Shown piece after piece: positions 52,241 to 63,110 of a stretch of DNA of 64,000 bases. The stretch is from Shinisaurus crocodilurus. Taxonomy: Eukaryota > Chordata > Lepidosauria > Squamata > Shinisauridae. The notes under the pieces were generated by a model. The model made no database searches and was not told where the DNA came from. It was given only the letters and a program-made list of their open reading frames with translations. The stretch lies in the NCBI GenBank assembly GCA_021292165.1, contig JAHFWL010001001.1:1488001-1552000 (forward strand), written 5' to 3'. Made by a program: the position numbers and the translations under genes. Position 1 is the stretch's first letter. Each line of letters opens with the position of its first letter.

Positions 52241-53306
52241 GGAGCAATCCTATAGTCCCTAGACTGCAGGGATGGGGACTCGGACTCGAGGACTCAACTC
52301 ATGAGTCGGACTGAGTCCCCCCTCTGACTCGAGTCGCACTCGAGTCCCAATATTTTTAATGGGATTCGAGACTCGACTCGGGATTCGAGACCAAGGACTC
52401 GTCAACATCCCTGCTTGATGCCACCTGCAGGTGCTGTCTGGACCTAGTTGCAGTAACAATCCAAGTTTATTTTTTAAAATCATTTTCCTAATGCAACCTT
52501 TCAGACATTTTGGGTTTGGCTGCCTCTGCCTGCCTGTTTCGGGGTTCCCTGCCTCCTCTGCCTGCCTGGTTATTTTGGGTTTGTCTGCCTGGTCTGTTCT
52601 TGTCAAAATCAGTGGCAGAGTTTTGAGATAAAAAGGCACACTTGTGCCTAGAATTTATTGAAGTCACACATCTGAAGTAGCCTTATTTTGTTGGGGGGAA
52701 ACCCCATTGATTTTAATAGGGACTCGTGGAGTCAACTTTGGGAGTGACTCGGGACTCGGGACTCGTGAGTCACCATTTTGGACCAAGGACTCGGACTCGA
52801 GACTCGGGTCCAAAGACTCGTGACTCGAGACCAAGGACTCTTCAACATCCCTGCTAGACTGCACCTGGGGGAGGGGGCATAGGATATTTCAGATTCCCCG
52901 ATCCAAGCTCGGAGACAGTGCTCCAACCTCAGAGCGGGGGAATCAGAGCTCCGATCCCCCTCCCCCACCCACCCAGCGCAGAAAGAACCGTGCTGGCAAA
53001 TCTCCGAGGTCAGAAACTCAACCTCAAAGAAAGGGGGAAGGGGGTGCTTTGGAGGGCAGGAAGGGGAGGAGACCGGAGGGGCCAGGATACAAGCTATCCT
53101 GAGGTTTTTCCAGCCTCCTTCCCTCCCTCTCCGAGACTCCGACACGCCCCAGCTAGACCAGCAAAAAAAGCCCATCTAGGGAAAAATGCAGGGCAGGAGG
53201 ATGGAGAGGCAAAGACCACCTGTGCCACTCCTGCTATAAGGCTCTGAGTTCAGGGGCTTATGAGCATTGGAGGTACACTGCAACCCACAGGATTGCACCC
53301 TTAGTT
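52241..53306. mobile_element. Long CAATCCTATG palindromic element, copy B4, split
   Basis: Starts GAGCAATCCTATAG and ends CAGGATTGCACCC. Interrupted after about 25 bp by the GACTC-rich hAT element. The remainder shares GGAGACAGTGCTCC, AAAGCCCATCTAG and GAGGTCAGAAACTCAACC with B3. Confidence 0.75.
52267..52853. mobile_element. GACTC-rich hAT element, copy 1, exact 8-bp target duplication
   Basis: Ends CAGGGATGGGGACTC and GACTCTTCAACATCCCTG, flanked by identical CTAGACTG copies (52259-52266, 52854-52861), so an hAT insertion is certain. The left 147 bp (52267-52413) and right 181 bp (52673-52853) are packed with GACTCG/CGAGTC motifs. The 259-bp interior is unlike that of copy 2. The left block itself ends in ACATCCCTG, so it is a complete small inverted-ended unit. 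No transposase frame. Confidence 0.95.
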
Positions 53307-53309
53307 GAT

Positions 53310-53550
53310 TAAATGTTAGATCAGTTGATTAAATACATTTTGTATAAGCTGAAGATTTATAAGTTATTGGTAAAATAATTTTAATAATACTTACTAATAA
53401 TTGAGTAATTATTACTAATAACACCTACTAATAATTACTAATACAATTAATAACTGACTAATTATTTATTAATAATACTTACATGCTGCTTAGGGATTTT
53501 ATTATACTAAGCAGTATATAAGTATTAATAAATCAAATCAAATAAATAAA
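53310..53550. repeat. AT-rich region
   Basis: AT-rich, made of TTAATAAT/ACTAATAATT permutations; 53490-53550 looks like an L2-type 3' tail (AGCAGTATATAAGTATTAAT). Confidence 0.7.
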
Positions 53551-54940
53551 GGTTGTTACCTATAAAGCCTTAAACAGTTTGGGGCTAAGATATCTGAAAG
53601 ACCACCTCCTCCTATAGCAGTGATGGCGAACCTATGGCACGGGCTGCCACAGCTGCCACGCAGGGACCTCTCTGTGGGCACTCGAGCCATTGGTCACCAG
53701 ATCGCGAAAAGACCGTCCCCTTCTGCAAAACTCTAATGATCTTGTTCTTTCTCACAGTGTGGAACAGAATGATTTTATTCTAGAATTCCTGTTACAGAAT
53801 TCTTTTCTACATCGTTATCACATTTAAAAGATTTTGAAGAATGATGCACAGAGCATGGCTTGGATGTAAAGCCCTAACAGTTGACCTGAGTGGTGCATGT
53901 GTTGCTCTCAAACTAACGGAGTATGAGCCAAGGTTTGACAAATTATCAGCATGCATGCAGTAGCAAAAATCACATTAATTGTGCAAAAGCATGCCCAATG
54001 CAAACTTTTACCTAATGATGTGTTTGCAGTCCAAGACATAAAGTGTTTAAAATGTCTTCAGCACGTTTAGTTTTCTTGTTTATCTTGCTCATCCTAGTAC
54101 AGGTTGACTTTTACTTTTACTAATCCGACACCTGTAGAAGCAGGGAAAGGACCCGGGGTAAAGCTTGCCCCATACAATTTCAGTCTGGCATATAATCATA
54201 TTACAAGTTGAGAATCCCTTATCCAAAAATACATGTGCCTAATTATTTTAAAAGTTTGTATAAATTCCATTCAGGCTATGTGTACAACGTAGTACTATAA
54301 TAATTTTTTGAGTTTATTTTTCCTCCCAACAAAAAAACTGTTTGTATCATTGAAAGCTCTGTTATTGTGTTTTTCTTTTAAGACAAAAGATGGTAATTAG
54401 TTCGGACAACTGTATGAGTTGTTTTTCTAAAACGAAAACCTCGGTATTCAGGTTTAATTGCAGTGTTGGCACTTTGAAATAAGTAAGTTGGTTTTGTGTT
54501 GCAGTTTGGGCACCCGGGCTCAAAAAGGTTCGCCATCACTGGCCTAGAGGAACCTGCCTGTAGTTTGAGATCTGCTTCGGAGGCCCTTCTGTATGCCCCA
54601 CCACCAAGAGAGGATAAGTTGGTGGGAAGAAAGGACAGGGCCTTTTCTGTGGTGGCACTCCAACTTTAGACTAGCCTCTTACACTAGACCTGTCTCTGTT
54701 TAGTTAGGTGGGTTGTTAAAACTTTTTTTTTTGTTCTACGTGGCTTTTGGGTGATTTTAAACATGATAGCCCCATTTTTGTGTTTTTAATATAATTTCCC
54801 TCCTGCTCTTAATGTTGCTGTGGGTGATGTTTTAACATTTTTAAATGGTTTTAAATTTTGAAAGTGTAATTCGCCTTGTGAGGGGTGCTTTTGGGATCAA
54901 AAGGTGACTCAGAAATAATTGCATAAATGAAATATATAAT
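53550..54940 (+). mobile_element. L2-like LINE fragment split by an hAT element
   Basis: Left piece AAGCCTTAAACAGTTTGGGG encodes the KALN-LG block; right piece 54542-54940 contains AGGGCCTTTTCTGTGGTGGC (AFSVV block) and the tail. Stops and frameshifts present. Confidence 0.75.
53618..54541. mobile_element. 924-bp nonautonomous hAT element
   Basis: Ends CAGTGATGGCGAACCT and AGGTTCGCCATCACTG are 16-bp perfect inverted repeats. Flanks TCCTATAG and GCCTAGAG match 6 of 8. From memory these ends resemble the OposCharlie/SPIN-like hAT group known for horizontal transfer among tetrapods; that family name is inferred. Interior has no long frame. Confidence 0.9.
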
Positions 54941-55193
54941 AAGAAGCTCCACACGTATGGATAGGTTATCAGAAGCTAGACAGATAGAGATATATTACAA
55001 GTATTGGTAAAAACAAATATGTACGTGCCAAGCACCATAATAAAAAAGTTATTGCTTTCTAAGAGGATGTGGGATTCTCATCTAAGAATATCCACTGTGA
55101 CACATGCATTTATCATCTAAAACCATGGTTTAAAAGTCTGGTTTCCTTTCTTTAGAACTATTTCTTTCTCAGATGCACATTGATGCAGATGTG

Positions 55194-55378
55194 CAGTGCA
55201 ATCCCATACATGTTTACTCAGAAGTAGTTCCCACTGTATTCAGTGGGGCTTACTACCTCGTTAAGTGGTGTTTAGGATTGCAGCCTTACAGCACAACCCT
55301 ATGACATGTCTAACTCAGATGTAAGTCCCGTTGTGTTCAATGGGACTTACTCTCAGGTAAGTGTGTATGATTGTAGCC
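55194..55378. mobile_element. Two family H hairpins in tandem
   Basis: First: GTGCAATCCCATACATG, ATTCAGTGGGGCTTACTACC, AGGATTGCAGCC. Second follows after 3 bp: CAGCACAACCCTATG, TTCAATGGGACTTACTCTCA, GATTGTAGCC. Confidence 0.85.
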
Positions 55379-55413
55379 TTAATTGATTAAAACTCACATG
55401 ATTAATCAACTAA

Positions 55414-56660
55414 GGGTGCAATCCTATGCCCCCCCAACCTTGTCTGGGAGGGGCATAGGATAGGTCTGAGTCACCGCTGCGAACCTAAGAAATCCCTTCC
55501 GAGGGCACAAAGTTCCCTTCTCAATCTGGGGAGAGGTAACAAGCGGGGTACCACAGCAGGGCTCGGTCCTGGTCCCAGTGCTCTTCAACATTTTTATTAA
55601 TGACTTGGATGAGGAGGTGCAGGGAATGCTTATCAAATTTGCAGATGACACAAAGTTGGGTGGAACAGCGAATACTCTGGTAGACAGAAACAAAATTCAA
55701 AGAGATCTCAATAGGCTGGACTGGAGCGTTGGGCCAAAAACAACAGAATGAAATTTAATACGGATAAATGCCAAGTGCTGCACCAAGGGAAAGGTAACCA
55801 AATGCAGAGTTACAGAATTGGGGACACTTGGACTCAACAATACCACAAGTGAGAAGGATCTTAGGATTGTGGTAGATCACAAACTAAATATGAGCCAGCA
55901 ATGCGATGTGGCTGCAAAGAAGGCAAATGCTAGTTTGGGCTGCATTAATAGAAGTATAGCTTTCAAATTGCATGAAGTGATAATTCCCCTCTACTCGGCA
56001 CTGGTTAGGCCTCATCTTGAGTACTGCGTCCAGTTCTGGGCACCACACTTTAAGAAGGACGTAGACAAACTGGAGAGGGTTCAGAGGAGGGCAACAAGGA
56101 TGATAAAGGGACTGGAAACAAGGCCCGATGAGGAGAGACTGAAAGAACTGGGCATGTTTAGCCTTCAGAAGAGGAGACTGAGGGGAGATATGATAGCGCT
56201 CTTCCAGTACTTGAAGGGTTGTCACACAGAGGAGGGCCAGGATCTCTTCTCGATCATCCCAGTTTGCAGGACACGAAATAATGGGCTCAAGTTACAGGAA
56301 CCCAGATTCCACCTAAACATCAGGAAAAATTTCCTGTCAGAGCAATAAGACAATGGAACCAACGACCTAGGGAGGTGGTGGGCTCTCCCACTCTGGAGGC
56401 ATTCAAGGTGCAGCTGGACGGCCATCTGTCAGGGATGCTTTGACCTGGATTCCTGCACTTGAGCAGGGGGTTGGACTCGATGGCCTTGTAGGCCCCTTCC
56501 AACTCTACTTTTCTATGATTATATGAAAGTGCCCCCCGCCCCAGCCAGTGTGGTTCTTTCAGTGCTGGCTGGGATCCGAAGACAGAAGACTGTCTTCTGT
56601 ACTGAGGTCCATTGGATGCCTGTCATCCTCCGAGTTTGGAGGGTTATGGGCACCCACATT
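55414..56660. mobile_element. Long CAATCCTATG palindromic element, copy B6, split by CR1
   Basis: Left part GGGTGCAATCCTATGCC to TCAATCTGGGG; right part from 56527 (CCAGTGTGGTTCTTTCAGTG to GGGTTATGGGCACCCACATT). CR1 lies between. Confidence 0.7.
55533..56525 (+). mobile_element. CR1 LINE, 3' ~1 kb, with RT palm remnant
   Basis: The longest CR1 copy. Plus frames begin with the RT palm: a [20 protein letters not shown] block and the catalytic FADD motif at 55638-55649. A frameshift near 55730 leads to an open 176-codon frame (55818-56348) with [35 protein letters not shown] and [18 protein letters not shown]. It ends with the CR1 3' untranslated region and CTATGATTATATG terminus. Inactive because of truncation and frameshift, yet young by its open frame. 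It sits inside element B6. Confidence 0.95.
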
Positions 56661-56837
56661 AGAGGGGGCTGCCTGATTTCTTTTATTGGGTCATGTCTTC
56701 AATGAGGACCACCGATTTTGTATATCTCACTCTTAATGGCATAAGTGGGGGCTATCTTACGATATCCTCCCTGTGGTTTTGCGAGGTAGGTCAAACGGAG
56801 AGATCGAGGCTGGCCCAAGGACATTTGGGAGGCCTTT

Positions 56838-56960
56838 AACATCAAAGACTCTTGTGGCACCTTAAAGATTAACACATTTTTTCTGGCATAGGCTTTCCTA
56901 GACTGTGGCTCACTTCATCAGAAATGAACCCGTTGATGGATTCTCTAACTCGGCAATCTC
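56838..56960 (+). repeat. CTTGTGGCACCTTA-family repeat
   Basis: AAGACTCTTGTGGCACCTTA, AAGATTAACACATTTTTTCT, CATAGGCTTTCCTAGACTG, CTCACTTCATCAGAAATG. Other pieces: 5018, 5590, 40742 (reverse), 61640 (reverse). Widespread in reptiles; I cannot name it. Confidence 0.65.
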
Positions 56961-57097
56961 TCACTCTGATCTCCCTTTTAAGTTCCTTCGTGGCCAGTGA
57001 TAGATTGTCCTGGGAGGTGGAAGTGTTTAGTCCCTGGTTTTTGAGTATTGCCATTTCTGATGTCCGATTTGCATCCATTTATTCTGTTCCGTAAGCA

Positions 57098-57605
57098 GGG
57101 ATAGGCAATGCGGTGCCCATGGACTCCAATGTGCCCCCAGTCACTTTCATTGGTGCCCACGGAGACACCCTAATCCTCCCAATGTTCTGTGAAATATTTT
57201 CTTTTATATTTTCTTACTGGCAGCTGGGATTGCTTCAAAGCGAAGCTGCCAGCCATCTTAGTTTCCCATGAATGCCTCTGGGTAGTTCACTTGCCCTTTG
57301 TGACTAGGCACGCCCACCCAGTGGCAGCCATTTTATGCTTCTGCCTAGGATAGTCCCTCAAATTTCCAAATGCACACTCACATACTTCCTGCCACGTTCT
57401 GGGCAAAACTGATGTTTCCAAAGACTTTTCAAAGGTTGTGCCATGTAGAGCGCACTGCAGTAATCCAACGTAAAATGTAACTAGGGCTGCAGTCCTATTC
57501 CGAGTTTCCAGTGGGACTTAGGTTTCTGTAGACATGTAAAGGATTGCACTGTAAGGCACTGTGTTACCATGACTAGGTCTGATCTTTGGGCCCATGGACC
57601 CAAAA
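57098..57605. mobile_element. hAT-like element, diverged
   Basis: CAGGGATAGGCAATG left and GGTTGACTAACCCTG right are loosely inverted. A family H hairpin (57485-57554) lies within. No target duplication found. Confidence 0.4.
57485..57554. mobile_element. 85-bp hairpin element, family H
   Basis: GGGCTGCAGTCCTATTCC, AGTGGGACTTAGG, AAAGGATTGCACTG. Confidence 0.7.
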
Positions 57606-57735
57606 AGGTTGACTAACCCTGCCATGGAGACTGGCCTCTTTGCCCTATGTTGAATGTAGAAGGGCACTGAAGGGCTTCGGGTCTGCATGGGAATTTGGTG
57701 TGAACGTTTTCCTAGTCCCAGTCCAACACCTGCTG

Positions 57736-58049
57736 CAGTGGTGCAGAACCTCAAGTCTGGGGGCTTGGGATCCCCAAATGTCCACGCCCCCTTTCCCTAG
57801 CCCCACCACCTTTCCCCGAACCACCAATCATTTGGTGGTTTCCTGGACATTGTGCAGCTTAGTCCCTGTCCTAAAAAGTTGAAATGCCTCCCCTAAGGGA
57901 CAATTACTGGCAGGAAGAGCTTTAAGCTAAAATATGCTGCTATTTTGGCCCCTCCCTCTTTCGCCTTCAGCTCCGCCCACCTGCTGGAAATGGGGTGGCT
58001 CTGAAATGCAATTCAACCCTGAGGCTGAAAGGGGTTCTGCTGCTCCTCT
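57736..58049. mobile_element. hAT miniature element, GGGGTGGGGAACC family, diverged
   Basis: CAGTGGTGCAGAACCTC left; shares ACCACCAATCATTTGGTGGT and AGTTGAAATGCCTCCCC with 61908-62264; right end GCTGAAAGGGGTTCTGCTG. Confidence 0.65.
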
Positions 58050-58059
58050 ACACCACCGG

Positions 58060-58540
58060 CTCTGCACAATGACAGACACATCGTCCTTATAGAACACTGT
58101 CTTTATAGATAAACTACTTCGAAGAGCATGGGGTGGGAAATCCTTGCTTCCTGTTCACTTGTGACAGCTAATCCAAGCTCACCAACAACAGCTCCTTATG
58201 ATGGACAATCAGACACACCATATTTTTTTTTACAAAAGGCCATGCATGTGGCTGGAATTGGCTCTCGGTAGTCACTTCACTTAGACTTGCCCTGTGTTAC
58301 GCATGTAAACATCATTCCCTTTGTGATGACCTTGGGGGGAGCAGCTGTAGGCAACCAAAGCTGTCTCCTTTGACAGTAGGTGTCTTCCCTGCCTGGGGGC
58401 CGCTGTTAGAATAAATGGTTTGACATGTTGCTGGTGCTGTGGACACATGACCAGCCAGACGGAGTGGGAAGTGCTGGCAGAACCCAAAGTCAAACAATCC
58501 TTAGACAGAGAGACAACCCAAGTTCCAAATGTTCACTTTT
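58060..58540. other. Unique sequence, weak conserved-noncoding candidate
   Basis: Repeat-free, balanced composition (for example GACAATCAGACACACC, GTAAACATCATTCCCTTTGT). No gene seen. Confidence 0.25.
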
Positions 58541-58549
58541 CTATCTGGA

Positions 58550-58576
58550 TTTGGTGGTTGTTGTTGTTGTTGTTGA
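58550..58576. repeat. (GTT)n microsatellite
   Basis: About 8 GTT units. Confidence 0.9.
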
Positions 58577-58799
58577 TAAATACAATCCTGAGCCCACGAA
58601 GCCAGACACTTTGGGGTGGGGGTGGGGTGAATAAGAGCAACATTTTATTATCTTATAATCAGGGGGTTGGATCCAGACTGAAGCTGGATCAGCTACGCTG
58701 GTGGAAGGGTACTTTCCTGCCCCCTCCTTTCATGGCAGCTTCTTCAGCCCCCTGAAAGCACTACTCGGAGAATTGGGGGACCCTGACTAATAGGGTGAG

Positions 58800-58916
58800 C
58801 TGTGATGGACGGCCATCTGTCAGGGGTGCTTTGACTTCAGTTCCTGCATTGAGCAGGGGGTTGGACTCGATGGCCTTGTAGGCCCCTTCCGACTCTACTC
58901 TTCTATGACTCTATGT
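58800..58916 (+). mobile_element. CR1 LINE 3' terminus
   Basis: TGTCAGGGGTGCTTTGAC, GCATTGAGCAGGGGGTTGGA, CTATGACTCTATG end. Only the last 115 bp are present. Confidence 0.92.
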
Positions 58917-58975
58917 GTGGGGAGGGGGAGGTCTCCAACAACCAGGCAGAAGGACCTTCTGCGAGCAGCGCACTT

Positions 58976-59519
58976 CAGGGATGGGGACTCGGACTCGAGG
59001 ACTCGACTCGTGAGTCGGACTGAGTCCCCCCTCTGACTCGACTTGGACTCGAGTCCTAATATTTTTAATGGGACTCGAGACTCGACTCGGGACTCGAGAC
59101 CAAGGACTCGTCAACATCCCTGGGCTGTGCCAGAAGGAGTGGAGAGGAGCGTGATTGCTGGCAAAGAGCGCATGGAAGCGAGGTTGTGCCGCCGCGCTCG
59201 GCCGCTATGGACGGCTACCAGGAGTGCAGCCCCAACAGTGTGTCAAGATCTATTTTGATTGATGTGTTGCGTACTTGGGAGAGGCAGAGGAAGGACCTGA
59301 GATTACTCTGTGTGGCTGCTCTGAGTGTGAAGTAGCCTTATTTTGTTGGGGAAAACCCCCATTGATTTTAATAGGGACTCGTGGAGTCAGCTTTGGGAGT
59401 GACTCGTGACTCGTGAGTCACCATTTTGGACCAAGGACTCGGACTCGGACTCGAGACTCCGGTCCAAAGACTCGTGACTCGACTTGTGACTCGAGACCAA
59501 GGACTCTTCAACATCCCTG
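58976..59519. mobile_element. GACTC-rich hAT element, copy 2
   Basis: Same ends and orientation as copy 1; left block 58976-59122 is again 147 bp and right block 59328-59519 is 192 bp. Flanks GCGCACTT and GCGTGCTT match 6 of 8. The 205-bp interior (59123-59327) is GC-rich and unlike that of copy 1. No transposase frame. Confidence 0.93.
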
Positions 59520-59966
59520 GCGTGCTTCCTCTCTCAGAAGGTCCCTTTGTCTCATGGGAGCCTGTTCCTGGATCCAACCCAAGATCTGCAATGGTTAAGT
59601 AAACTTAATTAAGACTCCCGTCTATGTCCCCCTGCCCAGAGGTGGCTCTATATTTGGGGCATATTGGGTGGTGACCTTCTGCCTCCCTTCCACCCACTTG
59701 TGGCAGCAAAATTCCCCCCCCCCACAACCAGGTACAATTGCTCCAATGCATGGCATGCCAGCTGCCGATTGCCACACATGATCTTCCCCTGCCCTCCTCC
59801 AACAATCTTAGAAGAATATTGAATATCTGCCCTGCCTTCTGTCCCACCAGTCCCAATGAGCACCAGCTGCCACTGCCACTGCCACTGCCTTGCTCCAGTG
59901 GGAGTAATGATTTGGTCTGTGGCAGTGAGCAAAATTTTACCATCAGCCATAGACCAACATTTAGGA

Positions 59967-60210
59967 CAGGGGTGAAGAACCTCAGGCCTGCAGGCAACAT
60001 CTGGCCCTCCTGCAGCCCCAATCCAGCCAGTCCCTTCCCTTTTCCCACAACTACCAATCGTTTGGTGGTTTCCCGGCTTTTGTGCAGTTTCCCCCCCATT
60101 CTAAAAGGCTGAAATGCCTCTCCTAAGGCTTAGTTACCTGCCATATGAGCATTAAGATATATAGATATAGATATAGATATAGATATGCTGGTATTTTTTT
60201 GTATTTTGAC
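59967..60210. mobile_element. hAT miniature element, GGGGTGGGGAACC family, partial
   Basis: CAGGGGTGAAGAACCTC left, CTACCAATCGTTTGGTGGTT and GGCTGAAATGCCTCTCC inside. Its right end is replaced by an (ATATAG)n run at 60151-60186 and unrecognised DNA. Confidence 0.7.
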
Positions 60211-60528
60211 CTTGGGAACCCCAGAGGGCTGCATGTGATCTCCCTGGACCTGGCATTCTGCACCCCTCTTTTACTACTATATAGACTTCCCTTCCTCACA
60301 CTAACCCCCTGCCACTTTTGGCCATTTTTGTAAAACTCCATGAATTATGTTATCCTACTACACAACTTCACACTCCTGGCATGGCAATGCAGAGTCGATG
60401 GGGTGGGGAGTGAAGCAAAACATTCAATCCTTTCTGGATCAAGGGGGGGGGGGATATTCCTAATCTGCCCTCATATTCCTGCACTGCCAAGGCGTGGGCG
60501 GTGCTGATTTAAACCATGAATGGATGAG

Positions 60529-60775
60529 AGCCAGTGTGGTGTAGTGTTTGGGGTGTTGGACGGGGACTCGGGGGACCCGGGTTCTAGTCGCCACTCGGCC
60601 TTGAAGCTCACTGGGTGACTTTAGGCCAGTCACTGGCTCTCAGCCTAACCTACCTCACAGGGTTGTTGTGTGAGGATAAAACGGAGAGGAGGAGGAGGAT
60701 TATCATGTAAGCCGCCATGAGTTCCTTGCGGGAAAAAAACCTGGGATATAAATATAATAAATTAATTAATACATA
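60529..60775 (+). mobile_element. Sauria-type SINE
   Basis: Full-length plus copy with a TGTG duplication in the body and an (ATTA)n tail. Confidence 0.93.
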
Positions 60776-61639
60776 AATGTGGACAGCCAATAGCAAAACT
60801 GACATTTATTAAAAGGGGTCAGGTTAGTTTTAGTAAGAGGGGGAAAGGGTGTATACCTTCACAAGATTCAATGCAATTTTGGAAGAATGAATAGGTATGT
60901 ATCTTAGTTGATCCTGGTGGGGGGGGGGTGCACTTATATTGGTATGTGGTTTTTTCCCCTTTTTGTATGTTATATTGTATGTTATAGTTTAAAAAAAATA
61001 AATAAAGTATTTAAAAAGGGGGGGGGGTCAGGTTGGATGTTGTGGATCAGATTTATTCCCATAAACAATGTGACATGTACATCTACCCAAGCAACTGTTA
61101 GCTCTTGACCAAATTATTGAGATCAAACTATTATTAATTGTTAAGTTATTGATATTACTAAAGTAGTAAGAATAGAAATAGTAGAGCAGTAGTAGTAGTA
61201 GTACGAGTACTAATAGCAAGCACAAGCAGTAGTAGTACTGCTAGCAGCAGGTATTACTTTTGCTAATTTTCTCAAGTACTTTGAAATAATACATATATTC
61301 AGCATAAAAATAAAGGCCTGGGAGACCAAATGCGCTGAGATGCAAACAAGTTTCCAGAGAAAGAGAAAATGGAAAATAGTTTTCATCTGATTCATTATGT
61401 GTTCAACATAGAGGATTTATTTTCTCTCCCTGAAGGCTGGGTGGGTGGAGTGAAGAGCATCTCGCATTAAAACCTGGGACCATTTTGTTCCTACTTAAAA
61501 CAGAAGGACCGTTTCAAAAATACTAAATACATTTCTAATACACATCAAAGGAGTCTGTACAGCTGGTTACACAGAGTAAGGTAGGGTAACACCTCATTGC
61601 ATCTGTTGAAGCGTGCTCTAGTCCACAAAAACATAAGCC
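60776..61639. other. Unassigned sequence
   Basis: (GTA)n-like array with interruptions at 61186-61250. Homopolymer G at 60920 and 61019. No gene. Confidence 0.4.
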
Positions 61640-61703
61640 ACAATAAATCTGGCCACCTTACCCTTTAATGTGCCACAAGACTCTTTGATGTTCTGGGAGC
61701 AAC
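61640..61703 (-). repeat. CTTGTGGCACCTTA-family fragment
   Basis: CCTTTAATGTGCCACAAGAC and TCTTTGATGTTCTG are the reverse of 56845-56880. Confidence 0.65.
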
Positions 61704-61714
61704 TGACTATAGTT

Positions 61715-61792
61715 ATTGCAACCCTATGCATACTTTAGGAGTAAGTCCCACTGGACTTACTTCATAGTCAGTGTGGATAGGGTTGAGCTGCA
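61715..61792. mobile_element. 85-bp hairpin element, family H
   Basis: TGCAACCCTATGCATAC, AGTAAGTCCCACTGGACTTA, GATAGGGTTGAGCTGC. Confidence 0.8.
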
Positions 61793-61907
61793 TACCGGTT
61801 ACACCTCTGGAATCTGGAAGGTCTTTGTAATAATCTCTGTAATTAGATGTGTTTACACATGTACAGGCTGAGAAGACATTATGGTGGCACAGTAACAAGA
61901 ACTGAAG

Positions 61908-62264
61908 CAGGGGTGGGCAACCGTGGGCCACATCTGGCCCACTTGGGGTTGCAGGCTGGTTCTCCAAGGTTCCCTCGATGGACACACCCTTTCCCCTTTT
62001 TTTCTGACCACCAATCATTTGGTGGTTTCCCAGGCTTTGCATGGTATTCCCCCCCCCCCCATTCTAAAAGGTTGAAATGCCTCTCCCGAGGCTTAATTAC
62101 TGGCAAGATGACCGTTAAGCCACAATATGTTTTTTTTTTTAAAATGTATTTTTGCTCCCCCAGCTCCATTGCCGCTGGCCCCACCGGCCACTGAAATGCA
62201 GCACCCCAAGAGCTCCTCCAGAATTGAATTCAGCCCTTGGGCTGAAAGAGGTTCCCCACCCCTG
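61908..62264. mobile_element. hAT miniature element, GGGGTGGGGAACC family
   Basis: CAGGGGTGGGCAACC left and GGTTCCCCACCCCTG right; flanks AACTGAAG and GACTAAAG match 6 of 8. Carries the palindrome ACCACCAATCATTTGGTGGT. 357 bp, the most complete of three copies. Confidence 0.88.
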
Positions 62265-62334
62265 GACTAAAGCCAGCAGTGCTAGGTCTACAGCAAAAAC
62301 AGCCTCAGCCTGCCAGGTTTTCCTTCAGAAGTAA

Positions 62335-62550
62335 TTCCACGAGCATGATGTATCCTGGCGGTGCCTCAGCTTCTCCTCCTTGTGCTCTGTGGCAAAAGAC
62401 TTAGATGGCCAAAATTGGCTGTCTTTGCAGGACAAGAGAAGCGTGGAGGCGACCTCCACCCCCACCCCCCGTGCTCCTCCTGCCCTCCATTGGATGCCCA
62501 TAATCCTCTGAGTTTGGAGGGTTACAGGTAGCCACATTGGGTTGCACTGT
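62335..62550. mobile_element. Long CAATCCTATG palindromic element, copy B7, partial
   Basis: ATTGGATGCCCATAATCCTC, TGAGTTTGGAGGGTTA and GGGTTGCACTGT correspond to the right end of B6; left end missing. Confidence 0.55.
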
Positions 62551-62730
62551 CCATATTTTAAGACCCGGAGGGTGCGTTCTCTAGTTCACAATCCCTGAAG
62601 TCAGTAGTTTGAGTTAGGTAGATGCTGGAACCTGAGAAGATACTGTTCTGTAGTTTGGGCTGAAGAAGAAGAATGTCAGGCTTCCAATATGTATATCCAG
62701 CATAGCCAATCTAAAGCTTTTATACACACT

Positions 62731-62880
62731 ACTGTGGCTCACGCTGGCTCAGCTTGTCTGAGCGTGGAAAGCTAAGCAGGGTCAGGCCTGGCTATTACTT
62801 GGATGGGAGACCCACTCCTCTAGTTTCCTGCATTGAGCAGGGGGTTGGACTCGATAGCCTGGTAGGCTCCTTCCAACTCT
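62731..62880 (+). mobile_element. 5S rRNA-derived SINE with CR1-type tail, copy 4
   Basis: GCTAAGCAGGGTCAGGCCTG and ACTTGGATGGGAGACCC intact, then the CR1 tail. Directly abutted by a minus-strand Sauria SINE. Confidence 0.92.
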
Positions 62881-62881
62881 G

Positions 62882-63110
62882 TTTATTTATTTATTATATT
62901 TATACTCCGCCTTTCTTCCTGAAAGGAACCCAAGGCGGCTTACATAATCCTCCTCCACCTCTCCATTTTATCCTCACAACAACCCTGTGAGGTAGGTTAG
63001 GCTGAGAGTCAGTGACTGTCCCAAAGTCACCCAGTGAGTTTCATGGCCGAGCGGGACTAGAACCCGGATCTCCCGGGTCCCAGTCCAACACTCTCACCAC
63101 ACTGGCTCTC
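62882..63110 (-). mobile_element. Sauria-type SINE
   Basis: Full-length minus-strand copy that begins with its (TTTA)n tail two bases after the 5S-derived SINE. Confidence 0.93.
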
